A DNA stretch of 7,482 bases from Betaproteobacteria bacterium UBA7395 (GTDB lineage: Bacteria > Pseudomonadota > Gammaproteobacteria > Burkholderiales > Rhodocyclaceae): contig DKNF01000237.1 in assembly GCA_002470165.1 (NCBI GenBank), forward strand, positions 1 through 7,482, read 5' to 3'. The position numbers and the translations under genes were made by a program. Below, in pieces: positions 1-6,788 of this stretch. Below the pieces are notes generated by a model. It saw nothing but the letters and a program-made list of their open reading frames with translations, searched no databases and was not told the origin of the DNA. Numbering within the stretch: the first letter of the stretch is position 1; each line of letters starts with the position of its first letter.

Positions 1-2
1 AG

Positions 3-779
3 GCCGACGCCGCGCCAACGACCGGTGAGCGCGGCAAGGTCGTGCTCTTCGTCGACACCTTCACCCACTACTACACGCCCGAAATCGCCGCCGCCGCGTT
101 GAAAGTGCTGCGCGCCGGCGGTTACGCGGTCAAGGTGCTCGAACCGGCAAAAACCGACGGTGAACCCGAGCGCCCGCTGTGCTGCGGCCGAACCTACCTG
201 TCGCAAGGTATGGTCGAGGAAGCCAAGCTCGAAGCGCGCCGGGTCATGGCCGCGCTCGCCCCGGCGCTGACCGCCGGCACGCCCATCGTCGGCCTTGAAC
301 CCTCCTGCCTGCTGGCGCTGCGCGACGAGTTCTACAGCCTCGGACTCGGCCCCGAGGTCGGCCAGCTCTCGAAACAGGCCTTCCTGTTCGAGGAATTCCT
401 GATGCGCGAAGGCAACAAGGGCTTGAAGCTCGACCTCAAGCCCATCCCCGGCGGCCGCGCGCTGGTGCATGGCCACTGCCACCAGAAGGCCTTCGGCGCG
501 ATGAAGTCGGTGAAGAAGGTGCTCGGCTGGATTCCGGAATTCGAGTTCGAGATCATCGACGCCAGTTGCTGCGGCATGTCCGGCAGCTTCGGCCTGGAAG
601 CCGAACACCACGATGCCTCGGTACGGATGGGCGAACTCGCGCTACTGCCTGCGGTGCGCGCCGCCAGCGCCGATACCGTGATCGTCGCCGACGGCTTCTC
701 CTGCCGGCACCAGATCAAGGACGGCAGCGGGCGCCAGGCGGTGCATGTGGCGGTGTTGCTGGAACGGGCGCTGCCCTGA
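3..779 (+). CDS. FAD-linked oxidase with Fe-S domain, C-terminal part (partial)
   Basis: The reading frame is open from the left edge, so this is the last 258 residues of a longer protein; the GTG at position 42 is internal and not a real start. Numbered from the edge, it shows the paired CCG-domain signature of GlpC/heterodisulfide-reductase-type Fe-S subunits: CCG at 60-62, EPSC (Cys102), HGHCH (Cys159), CCG at 189-191, and a closing GFSCRHQ (Cys234). In this family these cysteines bind an Fe-S cluster that passes electrons from an FAD domain to a membrane or soluble acceptor. The ending with ADGFSCRHQI is typical of large single-chain proteins carrying an FAD-oxidase domain, a 4Fe-4S ferredoxin domain and CCG domains (D-lactate dehydrogenase, glycolate oxidase or YdiJ-like 2-hydroxyglutarate dehydrogenase). 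The upstream domains are outside the window, so the substrate cannot be set. A stand-alone Fe-S subunit is the alternative. Confidence 0.8.
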   Translation, partial: ADAAPTTGERGKVVLFVDTFTHYYTPEIAAAALKVLRAGGYAVKVLEPAKTDGEPERPLCCGRTYLSQGMVEEAKLEARRVMAALAPALTAGTPIVGLEPSCLLALRDEFYSLGLGPEVGQLSKQAFLFEEFLMREGNKGLKLDLKPIPGGRALVHGHCHQKAFGAMKSVKKVLGWIPEFEFEIIDASCCGMSGSFGLEAEHHDASVRMGELALLPAVRAASADTVIVADGFSCRHQIKDGSGRQAVHVAVLLERALP

Positions 780-816
780 TTTGCGGTGATCGGGCGCGGC
801 GGGTGAATATCCCTTT

Positions 817-822
817 TATAAT
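817..822 (+). promoter_or_regulatory. Possible -10 box for the PocR-PAS-GGDEF-EAL gene
   Basis: The 103-bp gap at 780-882 contains a perfect TATAAT at 817-822, set in the only A+T-rich patch of the gap. It is flanked by CCCT (811-814) and AGGG (824-827), which form a short inverted repeat. No good TTGACA-like -35 box sits 16-18 bp upstream (that stretch is G+C only), so an activator or a weak -35 would be needed. The distance to the ATG at 883 is about 60 bp. Nothing else was recognised in this gap. Confidence 0.4.
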
Positions 823-882
823 CAGGGGAAAAGGTCGGAGCGCTCGGCGTGAGACTGGGTTCAGATACGGGGATGTTTTTAA

Positions 883-3597
883 ATGGGTTCTATCAAGGCG
901 AACGATGTTCGTGAGGTGAAGTGGTATTCAGGGCGCCTGAATAGCGACATTACTTGGGATCAGGCTCGGAGCAGGGCACCCAATCCGATATCGGAAGCAC
1001 CACTGGCATCGCTGATCGATATCAATTCCCTGAGTACCTTGCTGGACGATCTGACGCTCCTGCTGGGTATGCCGACGGCGCTGCTCGATCCGCAAGGCAA
1101 GATACTGCAAAGCGCCGGCTGGCAACGCGCGTGTACCGACTTTCACCGGGCGACCCCGGGGGCTTGCATCAACTGCACCGAGAGCGACCTGTTCCTCTCC
1201 AGCCACCTGAAGGAAGGTGAGTTCATCGATTACAAGTGCAAGAACGGCCTGTGGGATGTGGTGACGCCGGTTTTTGTCGGCGATGCCCATCTGGGCAATC
1301 TTTATTGCGGCCAGTTCTTTTACGACGACGACGTGATCGACGATGGTTTCTTCATCGCCCAGGCCGAACGTTTCGGCTTCGATACAGCCGACTATCTGGC
1401 GGCAATCCACGAAATGCCGCGTTTCAGCCGCGAACAGGTGCGCCGGATCATGGGGCTGATCGTTGGCCTCGCGTCTTACCTGTCCCATCTTTCATTGACC
1501 AACCTTCAGCTCAACGAAAGCCGTGGGCAGATGGAAACCCTGATCAATGCGCTGCCCGACCCGGTCTGGCTGAAAGATACCGAGGGGGTTTTCCTGGCTT
1601 GCAACCAAGCGTTCGGCCGCATGTTTGGCGCGCCGACATGCGAGATCATCGGACGCACCGATTACGATTTCACCTCGCCCGAGCTTGCGGATTTTTTTCG
1701 ACAGAAGGACAGGGAGGCAATTGCGGCGGGCACACCCAGGGTCAACGAGGAGTGGCTGACCCACGCCGAGAGCGGGCAGCCCATATTTCTCGAAACCATC
1801 AAGACCCCGATGTCCGGGGTGAGCGGGCGGGCGGTTGGCGTACTCGGTATCGGTCGCGACATGACCGAGCGCAAGCGGGTCGAAAACAATCTGCACCTGA
1901 TGTCGCGGGTCTTTTCAAACAGCGGCGAAGCCATCCTGATTACCGATGCCAACAACCGGATTCTGGCCGTCAACCGCGAGTTCACGAAGCTGACCGGCTA
2001 CAGCAAGGAAGAAGCCATCGGTCAGGACCCGCGGATGCTGTCGGCCGGCAATACGCCAGCGGAAACGTATCGGGAGATGTGGGCTGCGCTGCTCACCAAT
2101 GATTACTGGCAGGGCGAACTCTGGGACCGGCGCAAGAACGGGGAGCCCTATCCCAAACGGCTGTCGATTTCCGTGGTGCGCGACAGTGCAGGAAAGGTCG
2201 TCAATTACATCGGTACCTTCGAGGACATCACGGATCGCAAGGCGGCTGAGGACAAAATCCGTTTTCTGGCCCATCACGATGTGCTGACCGGACTGCCGAA
2301 CCGTTTCAGTCTCTACGAACGCCTCGATCAGGGCATGGCTTTCGCCCGGCGTTTCGACAAATCGCTGGCGATCATGCTGATCGACCTTGATCACTTCAAG
2401 ACGATCAATGACACGCTTGGCCACAATGTCGGCGACCAGTTGCTGATCCAGGTGGCCAGGCGTTTGCAGCAGTCCGTCCGGGAAAGTGACATCGTGGCCC
2501 GTCTGGGGGGCGACGAGTTTGTCGTGGTGCTCTCCGGCATCGAGAAGGACGGTGACGGGGTGGCCGAGATCGCGAGCAAGCTCGTCACCCAGCTGGCGGC
2601 GCCGTATGCCATCGCCGGCGCTGAGTTGCGCACTTCGCCCAGTATCGGGATCTGTCTTTACCCGGACAACGCGACCGAGATCAGCGAGCTGATCAAGTGC
2701 GCGGACATTGCCATGTACCACGCCAAGGCGAATGGACGCAGCGATTTCCAGTTCTTCATCGAAGCCATGCGCGACGAAGTGGCAGAGCGCGTGACGATCG
2801 AGCACGAACTGAAGATTGCGCTGGAAAAAGAGCAGTTCGTGCTGCATTACCAGCCGCAGATCGAACCGGGGGCACGGCGTGTAGTCGGCCTCGAAGCCCT
2901 GGTGCGCTGGCAGCATCCGACCCGCGGCCTCGTATTTCCCGGTGATTTCATCGCGTTGGCCGAGGAAACACGCCTGATCGTCCCGCTCGGTAAATGGGTG
3001 CTTGAGGAGGCCTGCCGGCAATTGAAGTGCTGGCACCAGGCCGGCTACACCGATCTGCACATGTCGGTGAATCTGAGTCCGGCACAATTCCACGACCAAA
3101 GCCTGCCGGCGCTGGTCAGACAGGTGCTGGCAAAGTTTGATTTGCCGCCAGGACAGTTGCACCTGGAAATCACCGAATCGATGGCCATGAGCGATCCGGA
3201 GGAAAACATCGTCATGATGAAGGCGCTGGCCGATATCGGGGTCAAACTGGCGCTCGACGATTTCGGTACCGGCTACTCGTCGCTGGCCTATCTCAAGCTG
3301 TTTCCGATCGACATCATCAAGATCGACCGCTCTTTCGTGAAGGACATCGAAACCGATGAAAACGACGCCGCCATCTGTGAAATGACCATGCTGCTTGCCC
3401 AGAAACTGGGCAAACAGGTCGTTGCGGAAGGCGTGGAAACCGAGGCGCAACTTGAATTCGTGTCACGCATCGGGTGCCAGTGGATTCAGGGATATCTGTT
3501 CAGCAAGCCGCTGGCCGCCGCTGTTGCAGGGGATTTCATCCAGGGGTTTGCGGGAGAGGAAAACCCGGTTCCGGGAAATTGCCGGGCCAGTTCGTGA
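883..3597 (+). CDS. PocR-PAS-PAS-GGDEF-EAL c-di-GMP signalling protein
   Basis: This 904-residue protein has no transmembrane segment or signal peptide and is probably cytosolic. Domain order: PocR ligand-binding domain about 44-205 (RACTDFHR, Cys98-TESD, CKNGLWD, GQFF), PAS about 214-330, PAS about 338-453, GGDEF about 458-620, EAL about 634-885. The cyclase site is complete: D501 in IDLDHFK, GGDEF at 542-546, and an RxxD inhibitory site R533-D536 five residues before it. The phosphodiesterase site also looks complete: E671 (EAL), N730, E762 (ITES), D792-D793 (DDFGTG), K814 and E849. The protein could therefore both make and degrade c-di-GMP; which activity dominates cannot be read from sequence. 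PocR domains are predicted to bind small hydrocarbon-derived metabolites, and the PAS domains may bind a cofactor or relay the signal. The ATG at 883 has GGGGA at 869-873, nine bases upstream. Residues 1-43 match no domain I know, and GTG at 916 is a possible later start. Confidence 0.93.
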   Translation: MGSIKANDVREVKWYSGRLNSDITWDQARSRAPNPISEAPLASLIDINSLSTLLDDLTLLLGMPTALLDPQGKILQSAGWQRACTDFHRATPGACINCTESDLFLSSHLKEGEFIDYKCKNGLWDVVTPVFVGDAHLGNLYCGQFFYDDDVIDDGFFIAQAERFGFDTADYLAAIHEMPRFSREQVRRIMGLIVGLASYLSHLSLTNLQLNESRGQMETLINALPDPVWLKDTEGVFLACNQAFGRMFGAPTCEIIGRTDYDFTSPELADFFRQKDREAIAAGTPRVNEEWLTHAESGQPIFLETIKTPMSGVSGRAVGVLGIGRDMTERKRVENNLHLMSRVFSNSGEAILITDANNRILAVNREFTKLTGYSKEEAIGQDPRMLSAGNTPAETYREMWAALLTNDYWQGELWDRRKNGEPYPKRLSISVVRDSAGKVVNYIGTFEDITDRKAAEDKIRFLAHHDVLTGLPNRFSLYERLDQGMAFARRFDKSLAIMLIDLDHFKTINDTLGHNVGDQLLIQVARRLQQSVRESDIVARLGGDEFVVVLSGIEKDGDGVAEIASKLVTQLAAPYAIAGAELRTSPSIGICLYPDNATEISELIKCADIAMYHAKANGRSDFQFFIEAMRDEVAERVTIEHELKIALEKEQFVLHYQPQIEPGARRVVGLEALVRWQHPTRGLVFPGDFIALAEETRLIVPLGKWVLEEACRQLKCWHQAGYTDLHMSVNLSPAQFHDQSLPALVRQVLAKFDLPPGQLHLEITESMAMSDPEENIVMMKALADIGVKLALDDFGTGYSSLAYLKLFPIDIIKIDRSFVKDIETDENDAAICEMTMLLAQKLGKQVVAEGVETEAQLEFVSRIGCQWIQGYLFSKPLAAAVAGDFIQGFAGEENPVPGNCRASS

Positions 3598-3606
3598 ACT
3601 TTGCCG

Positions 3607-3624
3607 ATCCGGGCCAGCCCGGGT
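3607..3624. terminator. Hairpin between convergent genes, possible terminator
   Basis: The 28-bp space between the two converging stop codons contains an inverted repeat: CCGGG (3609-3613), loop CCAG, CCCGG (3618-3622), extended by one wobble and one A-T pair to a 7-bp stem. Its symmetry and position suit a shared bidirectional terminator. Neither side is followed by a T-run, so it is not a classical intrinsic terminator and the call is weak. Confidence 0.3.
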
Positions 3625-3625
3625 A

Positions 3626-5257
3626 TCAGTCGGTGTGCAGGATGCTGCGGTTGCGCCCTTCGCGCTTGGCCCGGTAGAGCGCAGCGTCGGCGCCGGCAAT
3701 CAGCTCCCGGGCAGTGAGCGGGACGCGGTCGGGGGGCGCACAATTGACTCCGATACTAATGCTGACCCGTCCGTCGTCGCGGCTGGGATGCACGATGCCG
3801 GCGTCCGCGACTTCCCGGCGGATACGCTCGGCCAGCGCAAAAGCTTCGTCCGGCGTCAGCCCGCCGGCGACGATGGCGAATTCCTCACCGCCGATGCGGG
3901 CGGCGAATTCGCTGGCGCGCTGGGCGTTGTCGCGCAGGATGTCGGCGATCCTGCGCAGGCAGGCGTCGCCGGCCGGGTGGCCGAGGGCGTCGTTGTACTT
4001 CTTGAATTCGTCGACGTCGATCATCAGCAGGGCAATTGCCTGGGTGTGGCGGGTGGCGCGGGCCAGTTCGCGGTCGAGGGCGGCGTCGAAATGGCGACGG
4101 TTGAACAGGCCGGTCAGCGCATCGGTGGTCGATAGTTCGGCCAGGCCGGCATTGGCCGCTTCGAGTTGGGCGAGGCTGAGGCGCAGGCGGCGGTTGAGCG
4201 AAACGATGTAGGCGATCAGCAGACCGCCGAACAGCAGCACCAGCGCCGCCCAGGCCAGCGCCTGGTAGGCCCAGCCCGGCATCGGGGCGTCGGGGGTGAA
4301 CAGGAAGCCGTCGAGCGTGTAACTGGCCGGCAGCAAGCCGGTTTCGGCGAATATCCGGGCAATTTCCTGCCAGCGCGTTCGACTCATGTAGCCGATGTCG
4401 ACGATATCGGCGAGAAACAGGTTGTAGAGCGACTGGGCTTCCAGCGTCAGGGTCATCCGGTCCATCCTGGGATGATATTTCTCCAGGATCAGGTCGATGA
4501 TTTCCGCCTGGTGGCGGTAGGCATAGCGCCAGCCTTCGGCCAGCGCGTCGCGCATGGCGGCGACGGCCTGCGGGTGCTCGCGGGCGAAGCGCTGGCTGGT
4601 GAACAGCGTGTCGCCGTAGAGATCGATGTTCAGTTCGCGGGGATTGAAGATCTGGTAGGGAATGCCGTACTGGCTGGCCTCGACCGGTTCGGTCGAGATG
4701 TAGGCGGTGGTCGCGTCGACCCGCTCGGGACCGTTCGCCGCCAGGCTCTTGACGCTGCCGCTGTGGATCACCTGGCGGACCTTGGCGAGATCGACGCCGG
4801 CCTTCTTCAGGTAGGCGGTCAGCTCGGCCGAGTGGCTTTCGCCCATCAGCGTCCGCCCTTCGAGGTCCTTGACGGTGCGGATTTTCGGATCGACCCGGGC
4901 GAGGATGACAAACGGCGAATGCTGGAAGATCGCGGCAACGGCGACCACCGGCAGGCCCTGGTTGAAATCGATCAGCAGCGAGGAGTTGCCGACACCGAAT
5001 TCGGCACCGCCGTCGACGACGGTCCGCGCCAGATCGACTTCCGGGTGGCCTTCGATCAGTTCGACGTCCAGCCCGGCGCGCCGGAAGTAGCCCTGTTCAA
5101 GCGCGGCGTAGAAGCCGGCGAACTGGTACTGATGGAACCATTTCAACTGGACCCGGACCTTCAAGGGGTTGTCGGGCGTGTTGGCCTGGGCCGATGGCGT
5201 GGCGATTCCCGCAAACAGGAAAATGACCAGGCAGGTAATCAGTCGAAAAAGGCCCAT
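3626..5257 (-). CDS. NMT1/THI5-type solute-binding domain fused to a diguanylate cyclase
   Basis: This 543-residue membrane sensor carries a signal peptide with a likely cut after SAQA (residue 25). An NMT1/THI5-like substrate-binding domain follows at about 30-320 (QLKWFHQYQFAGFYAA, then EQGYFRRAGLDVELIEG, GVGNSS, GESHSAELTAYL). A single transmembrane helix spans about 329-353, then a short linker and a GGDEF domain at about 375-540. The catalytic GGEEF is at 456-460 with D414 in MIDVDEFKK, so diguanylate cyclase activity is expected. The position of the RxxD inhibitory site holds RASE (447-450), an Asp-to-Glu change that may weaken product inhibition. Related binding domains serve ABC uptake of pyrimidine precursors, sulfonates or nitrate; no transporter gene lies beside this one, so the domain probably acts as a sensor and its ligand is unknown. 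The ATG at 5257 is chosen because the signal peptide begins there, although no clear Shine-Dalgarno precedes it. It lies 63 bp downstream of the nif-type operon on the same strand. Confidence 0.92.
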   Translation of the reverse strand: MGLFRLITCLVIFLFAGIATPSAQANTPDNPLKVRVQLKWFHQYQFAGFYAALEQGYFRRAGLDVELIEGHPEVDLARTVVDGGAEFGVGNSSLLIDFNQGLPVVAVAAIFQHSPFVILARVDPKIRTVKDLEGRTLMGESHSAELTAYLKKAGVDLAKVRQVIHSGSVKSLAANGPERVDATTAYISTEPVEASQYGIPYQIFNPRELNIDLYGDTLFTSQRFAREHPQAVAAMRDALAEGWRYAYRHQAEIIDLILEKYHPRMDRMTLTLEAQSLYNLFLADIVDIGYMSRTRWQEIARIFAETGLLPASYTLDGFLFTPDAPMPGWAYQALAWAALVLLFGGLLIAYIVSLNRRLRLSLAQLEAANAGLAELSTTDALTGLFNRRHFDAALDRELARATRHTQAIALLMIDVDEFKKYNDALGHPAGDACLRRIADILRDNAQRASEFAARIGGEEFAIVAGGLTPDEAFALAERIRREVADAGIVHPSRDDGRVSISIGVNCAPPDRVPLTARELIAGADAALYRAKREGRNRSILHTD

Positions 5258-5287
5258 GGCTGGCGCCGGCGAGAAAAGGTTGATTCG

Positions 5288-5293
5288 AGTATA
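5288..5293 (-). promoter_or_regulatory. Possible -10 box for the NMT1-GGDEF gene
   Basis: Read on the minus strand the sequence is TATACT, five of six matches to the sigma-70 -10 consensus, ending 30 bases before the ATG at 5257. The sequence 17 bp upstream (CCGTCG) is a poor -35 box. If used, it would give a leader of roughly 24 bases and make this gene at least partly independent of the nif-type operon upstream. Confidence 0.35.
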
Positions 5294-5320
5294 GCGCGGG
5301 AAAGCGCCGGCGACGGCGAT

Positions 5321-5626
5321 TCAGGCGTCGAAATGCAGCGCCAGGCTGGCCAGGGCCTTGGGGAGCGGCAGGTTTTCCTCGGTTTCGAGGATGCCGGGCA
5401 CCGGGTGCGGGTATTCGAAGAAGACGCCATAGGTGCCGGGGCGCTGGCCGTGCAGGTAAACATGGGCGCGCAGGCGGTCCAGTTCGGCGTGGCGCAGGGT
5501 GACGATGTTGGGATCGACCCCGTCGTCGGGCGCGACGTCGCAGGCGTCGCCCAGCTTCTCGTCGAGGCTGACGAGCAGGCGGCGCAGTGAGCGGTCCTTG
5601 GGCAGTGACCAGGGGTTGGTGTTCAT
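5321..5626 (-). CDS. Unrecognised 101-residue protein in nif-type operon
   Basis: I do not recognise a family for this protein. It is 101 residues long, soluble, rich in Leu, Asp and Arg, with one cysteine (Cys29), no signal peptide and no membrane segment. Visible landmarks are an N-terminal helix-like stretch (RSLRRLLVSLDEKLGDAC, residues 12-29), LRHAELDRLRAH (44-55) and a YGVFFEYPHP segment (66-75). It looks like a real gene: its ATG overlaps the flavodoxin stop as ATGA, and GGAG lies about nine bases upstream of the ATG inside the flavodoxin gene. As the last gene of a NifA/sigma-54 operon with ferredoxin, NifZ-like protein and flavodoxin, it probably serves nitrogenase maturation or electron supply, but that is inference from position only. 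Confidence 0.78.
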   Translation of the reverse strand: MNTNPWSLPKDRSLRRLLVSLDEKLGDACDVAPDDGVDPNIVTLRHAELDRLRAHVYLHGQRPGTYGVFFEYPHPVPGILETEENLPLPKALASLALHFDA

Positions 5627-6156
5627 CGCAGCAACTCCGGTTTGATCTGTTCCAGCCAGGCGTCGATGCGGCTTTCGCTGAGCATCGCCTGATGATGCTG
5701 GTCGATGGCCAGGCCGAGGAAATGGTCGCCGTCGACCGCCCGCGACGCCTTGAATTCGTAACCGGCCACCGGCCAGCGGCCGACGACGTTTGCGCCGCGG
5801 GCGACGAAGGCGTCGTGGAGGATGCCGATGGCGTCGACGAATTCGTCGGGGTATTTCTGCTGGTCGCCGAGACCGAAGATGGCGACGGTCTTGCCGGACA
5901 GGTCGGCGTCGGCCAGTTGCGGCAGGAGTTCCTCCCAGCTCGGCTGGCTCAGGCCGGTCGATTCGCCGGGTAGCTCGCCTTCGCCCAGGGTCGGACTGCC
6001 GACGATCAGGCGGTCATGGGCAAGAAAGTCGGCGAGGGTGGTGCGACCGATATTGACCGGTGCGGCAGCCACCTCGCCGAGCTTTTTGGCGATCTGCTTG
6101 GCGACCAGCCGGGTGCGGCCGGTGTCGGTGCCGAAGAAGATGCCGATCTTGTCCAT
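5623..6156 (-). CDS. nifF: Long-chain flavodoxin, NifF type
   Basis: This 177-residue FMN flavodoxin should carry low-potential electrons to the nitrogenase Fe protein. The phosphate-binding loop is GTDTGRTR at 9-16. The loops that pack on the flavin are SPTLGEGELPG at 54-64 and FGLGDQQKYPDEF at 94-106, and GYEFKASRAV at 132-141 belongs to the extra strand region of long-chain flavodoxins. Length and these motifs resemble NifF of Azotobacter vinelandii as I recall it. The ATG follows the NifZ-family stop by a single base (TGA-A-ATG), which indicates translational coupling; an AGGAAG lies about 14 bases upstream, rather far for a Shine-Dalgarno. A general housekeeping flavodoxin is the alternative, but the nif-type promoter and neighbours favour NifF. 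Confidence 0.9.
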   Translation of the reverse strand: MDKIGIFFGTDTGRTRLVAKQIAKKLGEVAAAPVNIGRTTLADFLAHDRLIVGSPTLGEGELPGESTGLSQPSWEELLPQLADADLSGKTVAIFGLGDQQKYPDEFVDAIGILHDAFVARGANVVGRWPVAGYEFKASRAVDGDHFLGLAIDQHHQAMLSESRIDAWLEQIKPELLR

Positions 6157-6157
6157 T

Positions 6158-6424
6158 TCAGGCGACCGCGACTTCCTGCGTCAGTTCTTCGGGCAGCACG
6201 CCGATCGGATCGCCGAGCGTGCCGTCGGGGCCGTTTTCGAAGCGCACCAGATAGATCTCCTGTTTCGGTTCGAGTTCGGTATGGCCGAAATGCACCACCA
6301 CGCCGCGCGTACCGGTGGGGACCAGCAGTGCGTCTTCGTCATCGACGCCGGGCATGCCGCCGTCGTTGAACAGGTCTTCGGCGGCATAGACCAGGTCGCC
6401 GATTTCGTAGAGGACGGTTTCCAT
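6158..6424 (-). CDS. nifZ: NifZ-family protein
   Basis: This is a small NifZ-domain protein of 88 residues. Family hallmarks in order are YEIGDLVY (6-13), NDGGMPG (20-26), LLVPTGTRGVVVHFG (33-47), YLVRF (58-62) and the closing VLPEEL (76-81). NifZ acts in maturation of the nitrogenase MoFe protein P-clusters in known diazotrophs. Compared with the NifZ pattern I know, the motif usually ending in VGCR plus acidic residues is replaced by DPIGVLPEEL, and the protein has no cysteine at all. It starts 4 bp after the ferredoxin stop with only a weak Shine-Dalgarno (TGAG), so coupled translation is likely. Another NifZ copy elsewhere in the genome is possible, in which case this one may have a specialised role. 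Confidence 0.78.
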   Translation of the reverse strand: METVLYEIGDLVYAAEDLFNDGGMPGVDDEDALLVPTGTRGVVVHFGHTELEPKQEIYLVRFENGPDGTLGDPIGVLPEELTQEVAVA

Positions 6425-6428
6425 GATC

Positions 6429-6758
6429 TCAGGCCCAGACGTCGGCAGGGGCCTTGAGGCGCTCGACCGGCTGGTCGAACATCAGGTCCTCGTCGATGAT
6501 CGCGCCGACATCCTCGGGCTTGACGCCCACGTACATGGTGCCTTCCGGATAGACGATGACGCTGGTGCCGAGATGACAGGGGCCGAGGCAGCCGGTGTTG
6601 GTCAGCTGAAAGCCGGCGTTCCACAGGTTGCGGGCGGTGAATTCGTCCTGGAAGGCCTGCCAGGTCTGGCCGCAGCCCTTTTCCTGGCAGGAACCGCGCG
6701 GGTGACCGGCGGGACGGCCCTGGACGCAGACGAGGACGTGTTTCTTCGGTTTGGGCAT
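6429..6758 (-). CDS. Thioredoxin-fold [2Fe-2S] ferredoxin
   Basis: This 109-residue ferredoxin belongs to the thioredoxin-like [2Fe-2S] family (Clostridium pasteurianum 2Fe ferredoxin, Azotobacter FeSI/Shethna protein I, Aquifex Fd). The cluster ligands expected from that family are at Cys11, Cys24, Cys57 and Cys61; Cys29 is an extra. Visible motifs are HVLVCVQGRP near the start, GSCQEKGCG (22-30) and TGCLGPCHLGTSVIVYPEG (55-73). Family members interact with nitrogenase MoFe protein or act as electron carriers in nitrogen fixation. It is the first gene of the operon: a perfect AAGGAG sits six bases upstream of its ATG and a sigma-54 promoter lies just beyond. Its stop is 4 bp before the NifZ-family ATG. 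Confidence 0.93.
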   Translation of the reverse strand: MPKPKKHVLVCVQGRPAGHPRGSCQEKGCGQTWQAFQDEFTARNLWNAGFQLTNTGCLGPCHLGTSVIVYPEGTMYVGVKPEDVGAIIDEDLMFDQPVERLKAPADVWA

Positions 6759-6764
6759 GCTGTT

Positions 6765-6770
6765 CTCCTT
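6765..6770 (-). promoter_or_regulatory. Strong Shine-Dalgarno of the ferredoxin gene
   Basis: Minus-strand AAGGAG ends six bases before the ATG at 6758, ideal spacing. It fixes the ferredoxin start and is the strongest ribosome site in the operon, which suits the first gene of a unit whose later genes rely on coupling. Confidence 0.85.
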
Positions 6771-6788
6771 GTTGATGCCTAGGCTTTC

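Noticed and set aside
42..779. GTG at 42 as the start of a complete 245-residue Fe-S protein
   Set aside because: The frame stays open to the window edge with coding-like sequence, there is no Shine-Dalgarno, and the family is normally much longer, so the gene is a truncated view rather than a short gene.
1915..3450. 511-codon open frame on the - strand opposite the GGDEF-EAL region
   Set aside because: The composition is His/Gln/Asp/Arg-rich without motifs, while the + strand frame shows conserved GGDEF and EAL motifs throughout; a shadow frame.
5258..5320. Repeated GCCGGCGC in the gap before the NMT1-GGDEF gene as a terminator hairpin
   Set aside because: The two copies could pair only through a loop of about 35 bases and have no T-run next to the stem; more likely chance in G+C-rich DNA.
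4166..5590. 474-codon open frame on the + strand opposite the NMT1-GGDEF gene
   Set aside because: The translation is low-complexity (rich in Gly, Val, Asp, Gln, Arg) with no domain, and it lies across a gene with clear signal peptide, binding domain and GGEEF; it is a high-G+C antisense shadow.
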